DNA of 64,000 nucleotides from Phycisphaerae bacterium (lineage in GTDB: Bacteria; Planctomycetota; Phycisphaerae; Phycisphaerales; SM1A02), in the NCBI GenBank assembly GCA_016795065.1, contig JAEUIU010000058.1:62001-126000 (forward strand), in the 5' to 3' direction. The number at the start of each line of letters is the position of its first letter. Position 1 is the first letter of the stretch. The notes beneath the pieces were generated by a model. That model was given only the letters and a program-made list of their open reading frames with translations. It had not been told where the DNA came from and did no database searches. The position numbers and the translations under genes were made by a program. Below are positions 31,825-40,791 of this stretch, one piece after another.

Positions 31825-34548
31825 TCAGGCAGTCCATGCACCCAGGAGAACGGCCAGATCTGGACCGGCCGTCGTCCCGTCGCCGTCAAGATCCGCCGCC
31901 GGCGTTCCCCACGCGCCAAGCAGGATCGCCAGATCCGCAGCGTTCACGACGCCATCCCCGTTCAGATCGGGCCCTGCGGCCTCGCACTCGTCTGGGACAA
32001 GGTTGCCGTTCGCGTCCGCGTCACTTCTCGGTGCGACGAGAATCGCCTGGGCCAATCCGGCGTCCGCCACATACGAACGGTAGGTCCGCTCGACGTACCC
32101 ACTCGCGGTGTCATAGCCGTTGAGTGTGGACGAGCTCACGGAACTCACCGCCAGATACGCCGCGCCATCCCCCGCGAGGGCAACGCCGGAGGCTCGCGTC
32201 AGGAGTCCGCTCGCCTGCACATCAAGGCGACCGAGGTACGCGCCACTCTGTGAATTGAAGCGAACAAGCGCTCCCTGCGCCCGGCTCGCGACGATCACCT
32301 CGGCACCGTCCGGGGACTCGATCACACCGTAATAGTCATGAGGGTGGGCCAAGTCCTGGAACCCAAACGTGGCGACTCCATTGGCGGTGAACTGGCGAAT
32401 GCGCCCGTCACCCCCTGAGACCAGAATCCGCCTGTCAGCCCGAACGAAGACGTCTCGCGGATCCGGAGCGGCGTTCACGGCCCCGCCAATCCACTCGACA
32501 AACGTGCCGTTCGTGAGATGACGAGCGAGGCCGTTCGGGCCGCGACTGACCAGCAGCGTGCCGTCGGCCGCGAATGCGAGGCCTCGAATGGAGCTCGGCG
32601 CGGCCAGGCTGATGATTGGACTCAGCACCTCAAGCGTGCTACGTACGACCGGATAGACCTTGCTACCAGCGGCGACGTACAGGATCCCGTCGGGACCGAT
32701 CGCGAGATCGGTGATCTCGGCGTCCAGCGTCACTGACCGCAACAGGACACCCGAAAGCGGATGCAACTCCCGCAATGAACCGTCGGTGCAGCCGGTCCAG
32801 ATGCTGAGGCCACCTTCGAGCTCGGCGAGGTCGGGCGTCCCGTCTGCGTCGCAATCCTCGCATGCGTCCAACTGTGCGTTTCGGTTGCGATCGAGGGACA
32901 TGTCGAGCTGGATCTCGGTGAAGTCCGAAGTGCCGTTGCCGTTGCAATCCGGCTCGCATTCGTCGGGAACACCATTGCCGTAGGCGTCGAGCGAACTGCC
33001 GGTCGCAATGTCATGCGAGTCAGGAACGCCGTTGCCGTTGCAGTCCGGCTCGCACGCGTCCGGCGTGCCGTCGGCGTCGAGATCGGTCGCGGCGCCGGTG
33101 GCAATCGCGACCGAATCAAGCACGCCATCGCCGTCACAATCCTGACAGGCATCCGGTACGCCATCGGCATCGGCGTCGGCGGCACCCGCCGCGATCTCGT
33201 CGGCATCGGTTACTCCGTCGCCATCACAATCGCTCTCCAGGCAGGGACTCGAGACGATGAAGGACTCCATCGCATCGACGCACACCGTATGAAAGGAGAG
33301 GTCGATATTGGCTGACGCCCCGCTGTTGACGTGGCAATAGGACATGATCGTGCCGCGAAGGACTTCGCCGACGTCGCAGTGGTCCAATCCGTAGTTGTGG
33401 GTGTGCAGCGTGCCGACGTTGTGACCAAGCTCGTGGGCGATGACGTTGATGTCCCAGTTGCCGGGGTTGGTCACGATCGGGTCGGCGAAGCTTCCGATGA
33501 TGTAGCCGACCACGCCGTAACCGAAGTCCCCGCACGTCGCGTTCAGCCAGGCGACACCGCCGTAGGGCAGGTTGCGGCGGCCGGTCATCAGGTGGGCCAC
33601 ATCACGGTGGACGTCACCCATGGTGGCGTTCCAGTCGTCACGGAACTGATAAAGCGGATCGCCGTCGTTGTAGGGATCCTGGGGCACGTCAAAGAGCCGC
33701 GTGAAGACCACCTCCACGCGGGAATCGAGATCTCGCTGATAGATCGCGCTGACCGCCCCGTAGACCGTGACGACGTACTCGGCCGCGTCTGTCGCGTTGC
33801 CGAAGATGTTGTAGTACTCCCAGTCGGTGTCGACGGCGACCTCGATGGTCGGCATCGCCCCGTGCGGTACCGCGCCGATTCCGGCAATGCCCCCACCCTC
33901 ACCATCACCGTCTGTTCCGCCGCAGGTCGGCACCTCGGGCGCGCTGACGCCGAAGCAACGGTCGAAGCGGGCCTCGCCGCTCACGAGTCCCGGACGGTCA
34001 CCCGCCACGGGGCGGAGGGCGTATCGCTCGCGACCGGGCCCGAGATCGATGGTGCCCGCAGCGCCGCGGCGACCGACGCCAAGATAGACAAGCGACCCGG
34101 GCGCGCCCGCGACCTCACCGACGAAGTGCTGGACGCCTTGCATCGAGCGGGCGACGCGCGAAGAGGCGCGACTGCCGATGCGCACGTCCGCATCGGGTGC
34201 CATGACCTGGAATCGGCGCAGCTCAAGGGTGACGGGTGTCCCGTCACCTAACACGACGTTCATGACGGAGACGGCGTCGCCTGCGGTCCGCGCGCGGCCC
34301 GCCAGGCCCTCGTCGATGGTAAGGACGCTGCCCACTTGGGGCAGCAGCGGCAATGCCGGCGCCCGCGGTTCCGAGGTGGCCATCGCTTGCACGCTGCATG
34401 CCGCTACATAGCACGCCCCAACACGTGCGGTAAGTGATGCCAATCCAATCAACGATCTCCTCACGGCGCCCAGAACCGAGTGCCGCGCCGGAAGGAGTCT
34501 GCGCCCGGAGGGCGCTACGGACTGCTCAAACTGGCGTGAGAGTGACAT
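31825..34548 (-). CDS. Secreted reprolysin-like metalloprotease with dockerin-like tag
   Basis: A 907-residue exported zinc protease. The start at 34548 is fixed by a near-ideal ribosome site, GGAGG, 6 bases upstream. The N-terminal half contains the extended zinc motif HELGHNVGTLHTH (first His is residue 372), as in adamalysin/reprolysin enzymes. Next comes a chain of Ca-binding thrombospondin-type-3-like repeats (DCDGDGVLDS, DCNGNGVPDS and similar), then a propeller-like region with WD-type blades (AIGPDGILYVAAGS). The last 50 residues are two EF-hand-like repeats, GPDLNGDGVVNAADLAILL and ADLDGDGTTAGPDLAVLL, matching the tag on the PQQ-like protein. Substrate is unknown; likely surface-attached or released. 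Confidence 0.88.
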   Translation of the reverse strand: MSLSRQFEQSVAPSGRRLLPARHSVLGAVRRSLIGLASLTARVGACYVAACSVQAMATSEPRAPALPLLPQVGSVLTIDEGLAGRARTAGDAVSVMNVVLGDGTPVTLELRRFQVMAPDADVRIGSRASSRVARSMQGVQHFVGEVAGAPGSLVYLGVGRRGAAGTIDLGPGRERYALRPVAGDRPGLVSGEARFDRCFGVSAPEVPTCGGTDGDGEGGGIAGIGAVPHGAMPTIEVAVDTDWEYYNIFGNATDAAEYVVTVYGAVSAIYQRDLDSRVEVVFTRLFDVPQDPYNDGDPLYQFRDDWNATMGDVHRDVAHLMTGRRNLPYGGVAWLNATCGDFGYGVVGYIIGSFADPIVTNPGNWDINVIAHELGHNVGTLHTHNYGLDHCDVGEVLRGTIMSYCHVNSGASANIDLSFHTVCVDAMESFIVSSPCLESDCDGDGVTDADEIAAGAADADADGVPDACQDCDGDGVLDSVAIATGAATDLDADGTPDACEPDCNGNGVPDSHDIATGSSLDAYGNGVPDECEPDCNGNGTSDFTEIQLDMSLDRNRNAQLDACEDCDADGTPDLAELEGGLSIWTGCTDGSLRELHPLSGVLLRSVTLDAEITDLAIGPDGILYVAAGSKVYPVVRSTLEVLSPIISLAAPSSIRGLAFAADGTLLVSRGPNGLARHLTNGTFVEWIGGAVNAAPDPRDVFVRADRRILVSGGDGRIRQFTANGVATFGFQDLAHPHDYYGVIESPDGAEVIVASRAQGALVRFNSQSGAYLGRLDVQASGLLTRASGVALAGDGAAYLAVSSVSSSTLNGYDTASGYVERTYRSYVADAGLAQAILVAPRSDADANGNLVPDECEAAGPDLNGDGVVNAADLAILLGAWGTPAADLDGDGTTAGPDLAVLLGAWTA

Positions 34549-34695
34549 CGCTTTCCTCCGTATCGAACTCGACATGCCGGCTCCGTTCGTCCAAGGGTTT
34601 GCCATCCGGTCTCCGCCCGAAGTATGGCCTCGATCCGGGTGCATGCTACGGACCGCCCTCACGATTCCGAAGCGGGTTCGGCTATCGTCCCGCCC

Positions 34696-35571
34696 ATGAC
34701 CACCGGCCTCGGCACGGGACTACGCCCACTTCCCGGACATCATGCCTGGCGGGCGACGCCGCTCAAGGCAGGCGCTTTCCGGCTCGACGGAGGCGGCATG
34801 TTCGGCCTCATCCCGAAGACGATCTGGTCCACGTGGACGGCAGCCGACGAGTCGAATCGAATCGGCCTCAACTGCAACTGCCTGTTGCTGGAGGATGGCT
34901 CGCAGCGCGTCCTCGTCGAGACCGGATTCGGAGACAAATGGGGCGCGAAGGAGCGCGGAATCTACGCCCTTGAGCATCGCACGGTGGTCGACGCGTTGGC
35001 CGAGCGTGGCGTGCGTCCCGAGTCGATCGACCACGTCGTGGTCACCCATCTTCACTTCGATCATGCTGCGGGCCTGACGCGGCAGGTCGGAGACGGGATC
35101 GGACTCACTTTCCCCAACGCCGAGATTGTCGTCCAGCGGCGCGAGTGGGAAGACGCCATCGCAAACCGTTCGACGATGACCCGCACCTATCTTCGGTCGC
35201 ACCTCGACCCGATCCGGGAGCGAATCCGGCCTGTCGAAGGATCGGGCGAAGTCCTGCCGGGCGTCGCCGTTCGGCCCCTCGTGGGTCACACCTGGGGTCA
35301 ACAGGGCGTCTTCATACGCACCGCTGAGGGGATCACCGTGTTTCCTGCCGATCTGGTGCCCACGGCGCACCACATTCACCTTGCCGCCAACATGGGCTAC
35401 GACGTGCTTCCGTACGAGAACATGCTCAACAAGCGCGAGTTCCTCGCCGAGGCCGCCGGCGAAGGCTGGATGATCGTCCTTGACCACGAGCCGCTGACGC
35501 CCGTGGTGCGTGTGGTCAAGGACGCCCAGGACGCCGATCGGTTTCACGTCGAGGCGGTCACTTCGACATGA
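34696..35571 (+). CDS. Metallo-beta-lactamase-fold hydrolase
   Basis: A 291-residue metal-dependent hydrolase. The metal-binding signature is THLHFDH (His118, His120, Asp122, His123), with further ligands expected in LVGHTWGQQG, VFPADLVP and VLDHEP. The general layout resembles lactonase/glyoxalase-like members, but the substrate cannot be assigned. The ATG at 34696 follows a spacer of about 150 bases divergent from the metalloprotease; no signal peptide is present, so the enzyme is cytoplasmic. Confidence 0.88.
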   Translation: MTTGLGTGLRPLPGHHAWRATPLKAGAFRLDGGGMFGLIPKTIWSTWTAADESNRIGLNCNCLLLEDGSQRVLVETGFGDKWGAKERGIYALEHRTVVDALAERGVRPESIDHVVVTHLHFDHAAGLTRQVGDGIGLTFPNAEIVVQRREWEDAIANRSTMTRTYLRSHLDPIRERIRPVEGSGEVLPGVAVRPLVGHTWGQQGVFIRTAEGITVFPADLVPTAHHIHLAANMGYDVLPYENMLNKREFLAEAAGEGWMIVLDHEPLTPVVRVVKDAQDADRFHVEAVTST

Positions 35572-35719
35572 ACCCGCCGATGGCGATTCGCCCGCCGGAG
35601 GCGACTCACCTTGTTCCTTCGGTCGGCACAGGGAACCGCAGCGGTCATTCCCCCGAATTGCAGCCTTGCCCCGTCTGGTCCCTTGCGGTTGCCGCTCGGG
35701 GCCCCGTATTCTCCCAACC

Positions 35720-35920
35720 ATGAAGTTCCTGCAACGTTCCTTGGTCGCACTTGCCCCCCTTGCCCTGACCGCCTCGGCCATGGCACAGGCGAAGCTCCGC
35801 GAGCCGAAGGTGGATGCCGTTCCCAGTCCGGTGATCGGCTACGGCATCTTCCTCGTGTTCGCCGGGATCATCCTGGCGATCAGCCTCTATCCGTCCAAGC
35901 GGGCTCACTCAGACCTTTGA
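35720..35920 (+). CDS. Small membrane protein of unknown function
   Basis: A 66-residue protein with two hydrophobic stretches: an N-terminal signal-like segment (SLVALAPLALTASAMAQA) and a C-terminal membrane helix (VIGYGIFLVFAGIILAISLYPS) followed by a short basic tail. No family recognised. It is the first of three small genes before deoC, on the same strand with short gaps, suggesting one transcript. Confidence 0.7.
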   Translation: MKFLQRSLVALAPLALTASAMAQAKLREPKVDAVPSPVIGYGIFLVFAGIILAISLYPSKRAHSDL

Positions 35921-35955
35921 TTCATCTCCTGCGGACCGGTCTCCGGTCCCGATTC

Positions 35956-36270
35956 ATGGAGTCACTTCCGATGCGCACCAGCCGCCGTCCGCTTGTTGGA
36001 CTACTCGCCCTCAATGCCGTCCTCTTGGGCGTGCTGGCGACGGTCACCCTTGGTCCTCGGGTCATGGCCACCAATGTCGGCGCACGAAGCACCTACACCG
36101 CGGTCGCCGGCGGCGTGAAGGGACAATCGATGCCCGTCATCTACATCATCGACGAGGGTTCGCTGGAACTCGTCGGCATCGCATGGGACGAGCAGCAAAA
36201 GAACCTCAGCGGCATGGGCTATCGAAACCTCACCAATGACACGGCCGAGATTGGTCGGGTTCGTAACTGA
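35956..36270 (+). CDS. Small exported protein, paralogue of the next gene
   Basis: A 104-residue protein with an N-terminal membrane anchor or signal (LLALNAVLLGVLATVTLGPRVMA). The C-terminal part, MPVIYIIDEGSLELVGIAWDEQQKNLSGMGYRNL, aligns with KPYEILYVVDNSAQTLYVYAVENATDRRILLRG in the following gene, so they are diverged paralogues sharing a [IL]Y[IV][IV]D core. ATGs at 35956 and 35971 are both possible starts. Function unknown. Confidence 0.7.
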   Translation: MESLPMRTSRRPLVGLLALNAVLLGVLATVTLGPRVMATNVGARSTYTAVAGGVKGQSMPVIYIIDEGSLELVGIAWDEQQKNLSGMGYRNLTNDTAEIGRVRN

Positions 36271-36302
36271 CGCGGCGCCAGCACCAAGGGAAACCGACCA
36301 CC

Positions 36303-36629
36303 ATGCAATCACTCACCCGAAACTCCGCCGCGGCACTGTGGGCCTCAGCCTTCATCGTTGCGGCGCTCATTCTGGTCACCGCCGGTCGCATGCCAGAGAA
36401 CCCGGCCTATGCCGGCATGGCCACCACCGGTAGCGGCGGATTCTCCATGGTCACCGCCCCGAGCGGCTTCGGCCCCTCGGACAAGCCCTACGAAATCCTC
36501 TACGTCGTCGACAACTCGGCCCAGACGCTCTACGTCTACGCGGTCGAGAACGCCACCGATCGTCGCATCCTGCTTCGGGGCGGCGCCAACCTCCCGACGC
36601 TCTTCCGTGCAGCTCGCGGCGGAGGCTAA
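36303..36629 (+). CDS. Small exported protein, paralogue of the preceding gene
   Basis: A 108-residue protein with an N-terminal hydrophobic segment (LWASAFIVAALILVTAG) and the same YVVDN...LYVYAVE core as the preceding small protein. A glycine/serine-rich spacer lies between. Its TAA stop overlaps the ATG of deoC by one base (TAATG), giving strong translational coupling. Function unknown; the coupling does not by itself imply a role in deoxyribose metabolism. Confidence 0.72.
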   Translation: MQSLTRNSAAALWASAFIVAALILVTAGRMPENPAYAGMATTGSGGFSMVTAPSGFGPSDKPYEILYVVDNSAQTLYVYAVENATDRRILLRGGANLPTLFRAARGGG

Positions 36630-37600
36630 TGCGAACCGACCCGACCACCGAGCGCAGGCTTGCCCCAACGCTGCCTGCGAGGCGACCGGTTGACGCCGTC
36701 GGTGCCCAACAGCGCGCCGAGTCCTTCACCAAGCGCTCAATCAAGAAGCAGTCGAAGCTCGAGGGCCTGCGCCGCGCACTGTCGATGCTGGACTTGACCA
36801 CGTTGGAGGGGAAGGACAGCCCAGAGAAGGTCCGTGCCCTCTGCCGCAAGGCGATGCGCCCCGCCGACTTTCCGGCCGATCCGCCGCTGCCGTCGGTCGC
36901 GGCGGTCTGCGTCTATCCGACGCTGGTGCGGGTCGCGAAGGAAACGCTCGGCGAAAGCGGCGTGAAGGTCGCGTCCGTCGCGACCGGTTTTCCCAGCGGC
37001 CAGTTTCCGCTCGACGTGCGACTTGCCGACGTGCGATTCGCCGTCGCCGAAGGCGCCGACGAGATTGACATGGTCATCTCTCGCGGGCTCTTTCTCGCGG
37101 GACAACACCGCGAAGTGATGGACGAGATCCGGGCCATCAAGCACGCATGCGGCCCCGCTCACCTGAAGATCATTCTCGAGACCGGCGAGTTGGAAACCCT
37201 CGATGCGGTCCGCTTCGCGAGCGACCTTGCCATCGAGGCGGCGGTGACGGTTCCCGCCAACGGAACCCGCTGCGAGGATGGAGAGGTCTTCATCAAGACA
37301 TCGACCGGTAAGGTCACACCGGCTGCGACCATGCCCGTCACCCTGGTGATGCTCGAAGCGATTCGAGATGCCCATCGGCGGTTCGGCATTCGGATCGGCA
37401 TGAAGCCCGCCGGCGGAATTCGAACCGCCAAGTCTGCGCTTCATTACCTGGTGATGGTGCAGGAGACGCTCGGGCCGGAGTGGCTTTCGCCCCATCTCTT
37501 CCGCTTTGGCGCGTCAACGCTCGCCAACGATCTTCTCCGACAAGTTCTCAAGGAGATGCGCGGCCCATATGTCGGGTCCGGGGACTTGTCCGAGGCCTAA
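36629..37600 (+). CDS. deoC: Deoxyribose-phosphate aldolase
   Basis: Cleaves 2-deoxyribose-5-phosphate to acetaldehyde and glyceraldehyde-3-phosphate in nucleoside breakdown. The Schiff-base lysine is Lys223 in VFIKTSTGK, and the second conserved lysine lies in GMKPAGGIRT. Other landmarks: DEIDMVISRG, LKIILETGEL. An N-terminal extension of about 50 residues precedes the TIM barrel, giving 323 residues as in the longer DeoC class. Two aldehyde dehydrogenase genes lie 3-5 kb downstream and could consume the acetaldehyde, but they are not in the same operon. Confidence 0.95.
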   Translation: MRTDPTTERRLAPTLPARRPVDAVGAQQRAESFTKRSIKKQSKLEGLRRALSMLDLTTLEGKDSPEKVRALCRKAMRPADFPADPPLPSVAAVCVYPTLVRVAKETLGESGVKVASVATGFPSGQFPLDVRLADVRFAVAEGADEIDMVISRGLFLAGQHREVMDEIRAIKHACGPAHLKIILETGELETLDAVRFASDLAIEAAVTVPANGTRCEDGEVFIKTSTGKVTPAATMPVTLVMLEAIRDAHRRFGIRIGMKPAGGIRTAKSALHYLVMVQETLGPEWLSPHLFRFGASTLANDLLRQVLKEMRGPYVGSGDLSEA

Positions 37601-38212
37601 GCGGCAGCCGTCGCCCGTGTGCGCCGTGTGGGTGGTTGCCTTATCAGCCCGTGCGGAATGACGGCCGACGCTTCATGCGGGCTGAACCGTTGTCCTTTAT
37701 CCTGCCGACCCGCCTGCCGATGCAATGCGGCGCCGCTTTCACTCGTCCGCGGCGCCTGAGGGGAGGCAATCGGATCGACGCCTCCGTTTCTGTGGGTAAC
37801 CACCTGAACGGCTGGCTCGGGTCGTGTGTGGGGGCATTGGGTTCTTGCCGAACCGATCGTAAGTTCTGGCAATCCCAAGGGTCACGCCACGAATAGGGCG
37901 AAATAGTGCGTATTCTTCTCGCGGCAGGAAGCCAACATCTCTTGCGTCGGTTTCAGGGCACCGGATGCCCCGAAGCCTCGCGCACCCCGGCTACCCGATC
38001 GGTTCCTTCGTTTGTATTTGGGATCGGGTCAGCCAATGGGGCACCAACTCGATTTTGGAGGGGTCGCCGTCCTTGAACGGCACCAGCGTTTCATCTTCAA
38101 CTGATCGGTCGACCGCGCCAGCGCTTCGGCCCTCTCGGCGTTCATGCCGGGTAGGCGTCGCGCGCCTAACGCGTCACGTCCTTTGCCGCTCAGGGGCGGA
38201 AGGGAACGTCGC
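37601..38212. other. Gene-free region before the kinase at 38213
   Basis: About 610 bases with no convincing gene. Frames open here lack protein signatures and have composition unlike the neighbours (more AT-rich patches such as AGGGCGAAATAGTGCG). It may hold a promoter or untranslated leader for the kinase; I see no clear hairpin or RNA gene. Confidence 0.4.
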
Positions 38213-39088
38213 GTGAGCAACGTTCCCGGCGCCCAGAAGCGGGTTGAGCAGCAGCTCTTCGGCTACCGCATCCTCAAGCACCTTGGGGACGGCGCGGCGA
38301 GCCGCGTTTATGCCGTGCGCCACCCGAAGACGAAGCAGATCTGGGCCCTGAAGCACGTCACGCTGGAGGACACCGAGAAGGACCAGCGCTATCTCGACCA
38401 GGTAACCCAGGAATACGAGATCTCCGCCAAGCTGGATCACCCGGTGATTCGCAAGATGCACGAGCTCTGCAAGGAGCGATCCGGTCTCTTCAAGGTGAGC
38501 GGCCTGGGGCTCGTGATGGAATTGGTCGACGCAACGCCGCTGAGCGAGATGCCGCGGCCAGCGGTGAGCCAGTGCGTGGACATTTTCCTGCAGGTCGCCC
38601 ACGCCCTTCACCACATGCATGACCGCGGCTTCGTGCACGCCGACATGAAGCCACTGAACATCCTCGTTGCCGAGGATGGCCACGTGAAGGTGATCGACCT
38701 TGGCCAGGCGTGCAAGATCGGAACGAAGAAGGACCGCGTGCAGGGCACGCCGGGCTTCCTCGCTCCCGAGCAATCAGCCCGCGACGAAATCACCCCACAG
38801 ACCGACGTCTTCAACTTCGGGGCGACGATGTGGTGGACGATGTTGCGAGACCAGGCCCCGCAGGCCCGGCAGGCCGACGGGCACACCCGCGGCGGTCGCG
38901 GCGAATTGCCCGCGCCGCGCAAGCTCGACCCGAGCATTCCCGAGGAACTCTCGGTACTCATCCAGCGCTGTCTCGAGGACAAGCCCTACCAGCGGGTAAA
39001 GATGGCTTGGGTCGTGCGGAAGCTCGAGGAAATCATGCGCTCCCTTGCTCCCGCAAAGAAGCCGTTGGCGACTCGTTCGGCCAATTGA
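38213..39088 (+). CDS. Protein kinase with non-canonical HAD and DLG motifs
   Basis: A 291-residue stand-alone kinase-fold protein. The Gly-rich loop is LGDGAASRVYAV and the ATP lysine lies in WALKHV. The catalytic loop reads VHADMKPLN, with Ala in place of Arg of HRD but the catalytic Asp144 kept. The metal-binding motif is IDLGQAC, with Leu in place of Phe of DFG, Asp162 kept. The activation segment QGTPGFLAPEQ is normal. There is no membrane helix. The GTG start at 38213 is supported by AAGGG upstream. A paralogue with the same changes lies at 59932. Its 3' end overlaps the convergent gene by 56 bases. Confidence 0.88.
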   Translation: MSNVPGAQKRVEQQLFGYRILKHLGDGAASRVYAVRHPKTKQIWALKHVTLEDTEKDQRYLDQVTQEYEISAKLDHPVIRKMHELCKERSGLFKVSGLGLVMELVDATPLSEMPRPAVSQCVDIFLQVAHALHHMHDRGFVHADMKPLNILVAEDGHVKVIDLGQACKIGTKKDRVQGTPGFLAPEQSARDEITPQTDVFNFGATMWWTMLRDQAPQARQADGHTRGGRGELPAPRKLDPSIPEELSVLIQRCLEDKPYQRVKMAWVVRKLEEIMRSLAPAKKPLATRSAN

Positions 39089-39794
39089 CCCGCAGCGATC
39101 GCTGGGGATCGATCGCCGGACACTCCGGCACGCTGCTGGCCCACTCGCGGTCCCAGACCCGGAAGCCGCCATTGAATGCGAGGCTGTTGTCGCCGAGCCG
39201 GCAGCCCTCGGGAAGGTCCTTCAGCTCCTTGGCGTTGCCTCCGCCAAGGACGATGTAGTCGGGAAGGAAGGTGCGACGGAAGATCGCGCAGACCTCGGCG
39301 ACCTCTTCGCGCCATCGCCGCTTTCCAAGTCGCTCCTTGGCGGCGTTGCCAACCCACTCCTCGAAGCTCAACCGCTTCTTGTACGGAAGATGGGCCGCCT
39401 CGAGGGCGATGAGGTGCGACTCGTCGATCAGCGCCGTACCGAGGCCGGTGCCGAGGCCGAGGAACATCATGCGGCCGCCCTGATAGCTGCCGACGGCTTG
39501 CATCGCGGCGTCGTTCACGAACTTCACCGGACACTTGAACGCGGCGCGGTAGTCGAAGTGCATCCAACCGCCGCCGAGGTTCACCGGTTCCTTCGCCGGA
39601 CGCCCATTCTTGATGGGAGCGGGGAAGCCGATCGTGACGCGATCGAATCGTTCGTTCCCAACGAGAGCTGCCATGTCGGCGACGAAACGGTCCGGCGTGT
39701 AGTTGGGGCCAGACGGCGCCGTCCGGCGTTCGGTCTCACCGGAGAGCAGACACTTCGCCTTGGACCCGCCGACGTCGATTGCGAGGATGCGCAT
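39033..39794 (-). CDS. ROK-family sugar kinase, polyphosphate glucokinase-like
   Basis: A 253-residue ROK-type kinase. The phosphate-binding start is MRILAIDVGGSKAKCLLSG, followed by IGFPAPI and FVNDAAMQAVGSYQGGRMMFLGLGTGLGTALI. The later LSFEEWVGNAAKERLG and FLPDYIVLGGGNAKEL match polyphosphate glucokinases more than ATP-glucokinases. The phosphate donor is therefore a guess. Its start at 39794 is preferred over an in-frame GTG nine bases upstream. The gene overlaps the convergent kinase by 56 bases and lies 10 bases downstream of the SOUL-protein gene on the same strand. Confidence 0.85.
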   Translation of the reverse strand: MRILAIDVGGSKAKCLLSGETERRTAPSGPNYTPDRFVADMAALVGNERFDRVTIGFPAPIKNGRPAKEPVNLGGGWMHFDYRAAFKCPVKFVNDAAMQAVGSYQGGRMMFLGLGTGLGTALIDESHLIALEAAHLPYKKRLSFEEWVGNAAKERLGKRRWREEVAEVCAIFRRTFLPDYIVLGGGNAKELKDLPEGCRLGDNSLAFNGGFRVWDREWASSVPECPAIDPQRSLRVNWPNESPTASLREQGSA

Positions 39795-39804
39795 GGTGAG
39801 CACG

Positions 39805-40707
39805 TTATCGGCTGGCCGGCGCGGTCGATTGAGCCGAACCTGCAGGTGCGGCCGCGGGAGGCGCAGCAGGCGGACTCGCGGGCCCGGCGTCCTTCGCTCG
39901 TTGCCGGACCGGGATCTGAATCTCCGACCACTTGTTCATGTCGCGAATCGAAGGCCCGTTGTAGTGGAAGATCCGCGGCTCGTCGGCGATCTCCCATTCG
40001 TCCTGCCCGTCGATCCAGGGCTTCAGGAGCTTGATGCCCTCCCGCGCAACATCCATCCCGTATGGGCCGCGGACGCCGACGGAAAGCACGGTGACGCTCG
40101 CCGTGTCGACCACCTTGACCGGACCGGCATCGCCGGTCGGACCGAGTTCTTTGGCCCGATAGAGAAAGCTCATCGTCCACGCCCCGTCCGGCACGGGCTT
40201 GAGCGTGGTCAGATCGCTGAAGACCCCTTCAAACTCAATCTCGACGGGCGAGGTCATCGGAATCTCGTTGCGCGAGATGTGATTGAAGAGCGGCCAGAAG
40301 CCCATGTTCATTCGCGTGGAGAGACCGCGGGCGCTCTCCTGCCGGAATTCGGCCCGGCGGACCGAGGGGTACTCCTTGATGTCGATTGCGCCGGGTGGCG
40401 TTGGTTCCGGGTAGCCGTCAGGCAGCGGTGCCTCGATCGTTGACGGGCCGCAGACGTAGGCGCCGTCGCGAATCTCGATCGCTATCTCCCGGTCGCCACC
40501 GACTCGCTTCACGATCTCAGGCGTTCGAATGGCCCCAAGGCCCTCCGCCTGAGGAACCTCGGGACGGCGAGTCCCGGTGTCGGACTTTGGTGTCGCAGGC
40601 GGCTCGGTGGGCTTCGCGCTGATTTCGCCGGGCTTGGCGGGCGGGGTCGGGTCGCCAAGAAGGAGGAGTGCGATGGATGCGGCCGCGATGGGGGTGGCAA
40701 AGGGCAT
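39805..40707 (-). CDS. Exported SOUL-family haem-binding-like protein
   Basis: A 300-residue protein with a signal peptide (FATPIAAASIALLLLG), a proline/threonine-rich linker and a SOUL domain. The family's features are visible as IDIKEYPSVRRAEF, GFWPLFNHISRNEIPMTSPVEIEF and WTMSFLYRA. The C-terminus is Ala/Pro-rich and disordered. SOUL proteins bind haem or tetrapyrrole; function in bacteria is poorly defined. The ATG at 40707 was chosen because it begins the signal peptide. Divergent from the aldehyde dehydrogenase at 40792. Confidence 0.85.
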   Translation of the reverse strand: MPFATPIAAASIALLLLGDPTPPAKPGEISAKPTEPPATPKSDTGTRRPEVPQAEGLGAIRTPEIVKRVGGDREIAIEIRDGAYVCGPSTIEAPLPDGYPEPTPPGAIDIKEYPSVRRAEFRQESARGLSTRMNMGFWPLFNHISRNEIPMTSPVEIEFEGVFSDLTTLKPVPDGAWTMSFLYRAKELGPTGDAGPVKVVDTASVTVLSVGVRGPYGMDVAREGIKLLKPWIDGQDEWEIADEPRIFHYNGPSIRDMNKWSEIQIPVRQRAKDAGPASPPAAPPAAAPAGSAQSTAPASR

Positions 40708-40791
40708 GGCGGGCTCGCCTTCGCCGTCGAATCGACTTCCGATGCAACGAAGGCCCGTCGGGCTCGGGAACCGCAACGGTACGATGCGGTT

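Noticed and set aside
34250..34269. CCTAACACGACGT as a further copy of the dispersed word.
   Set aside because: It keeps CTAACAC but breaks the YT positions; counted as a non-match, as were 231, 1139, 4340, 11020, 38166, 55317, 57067 and 61193.
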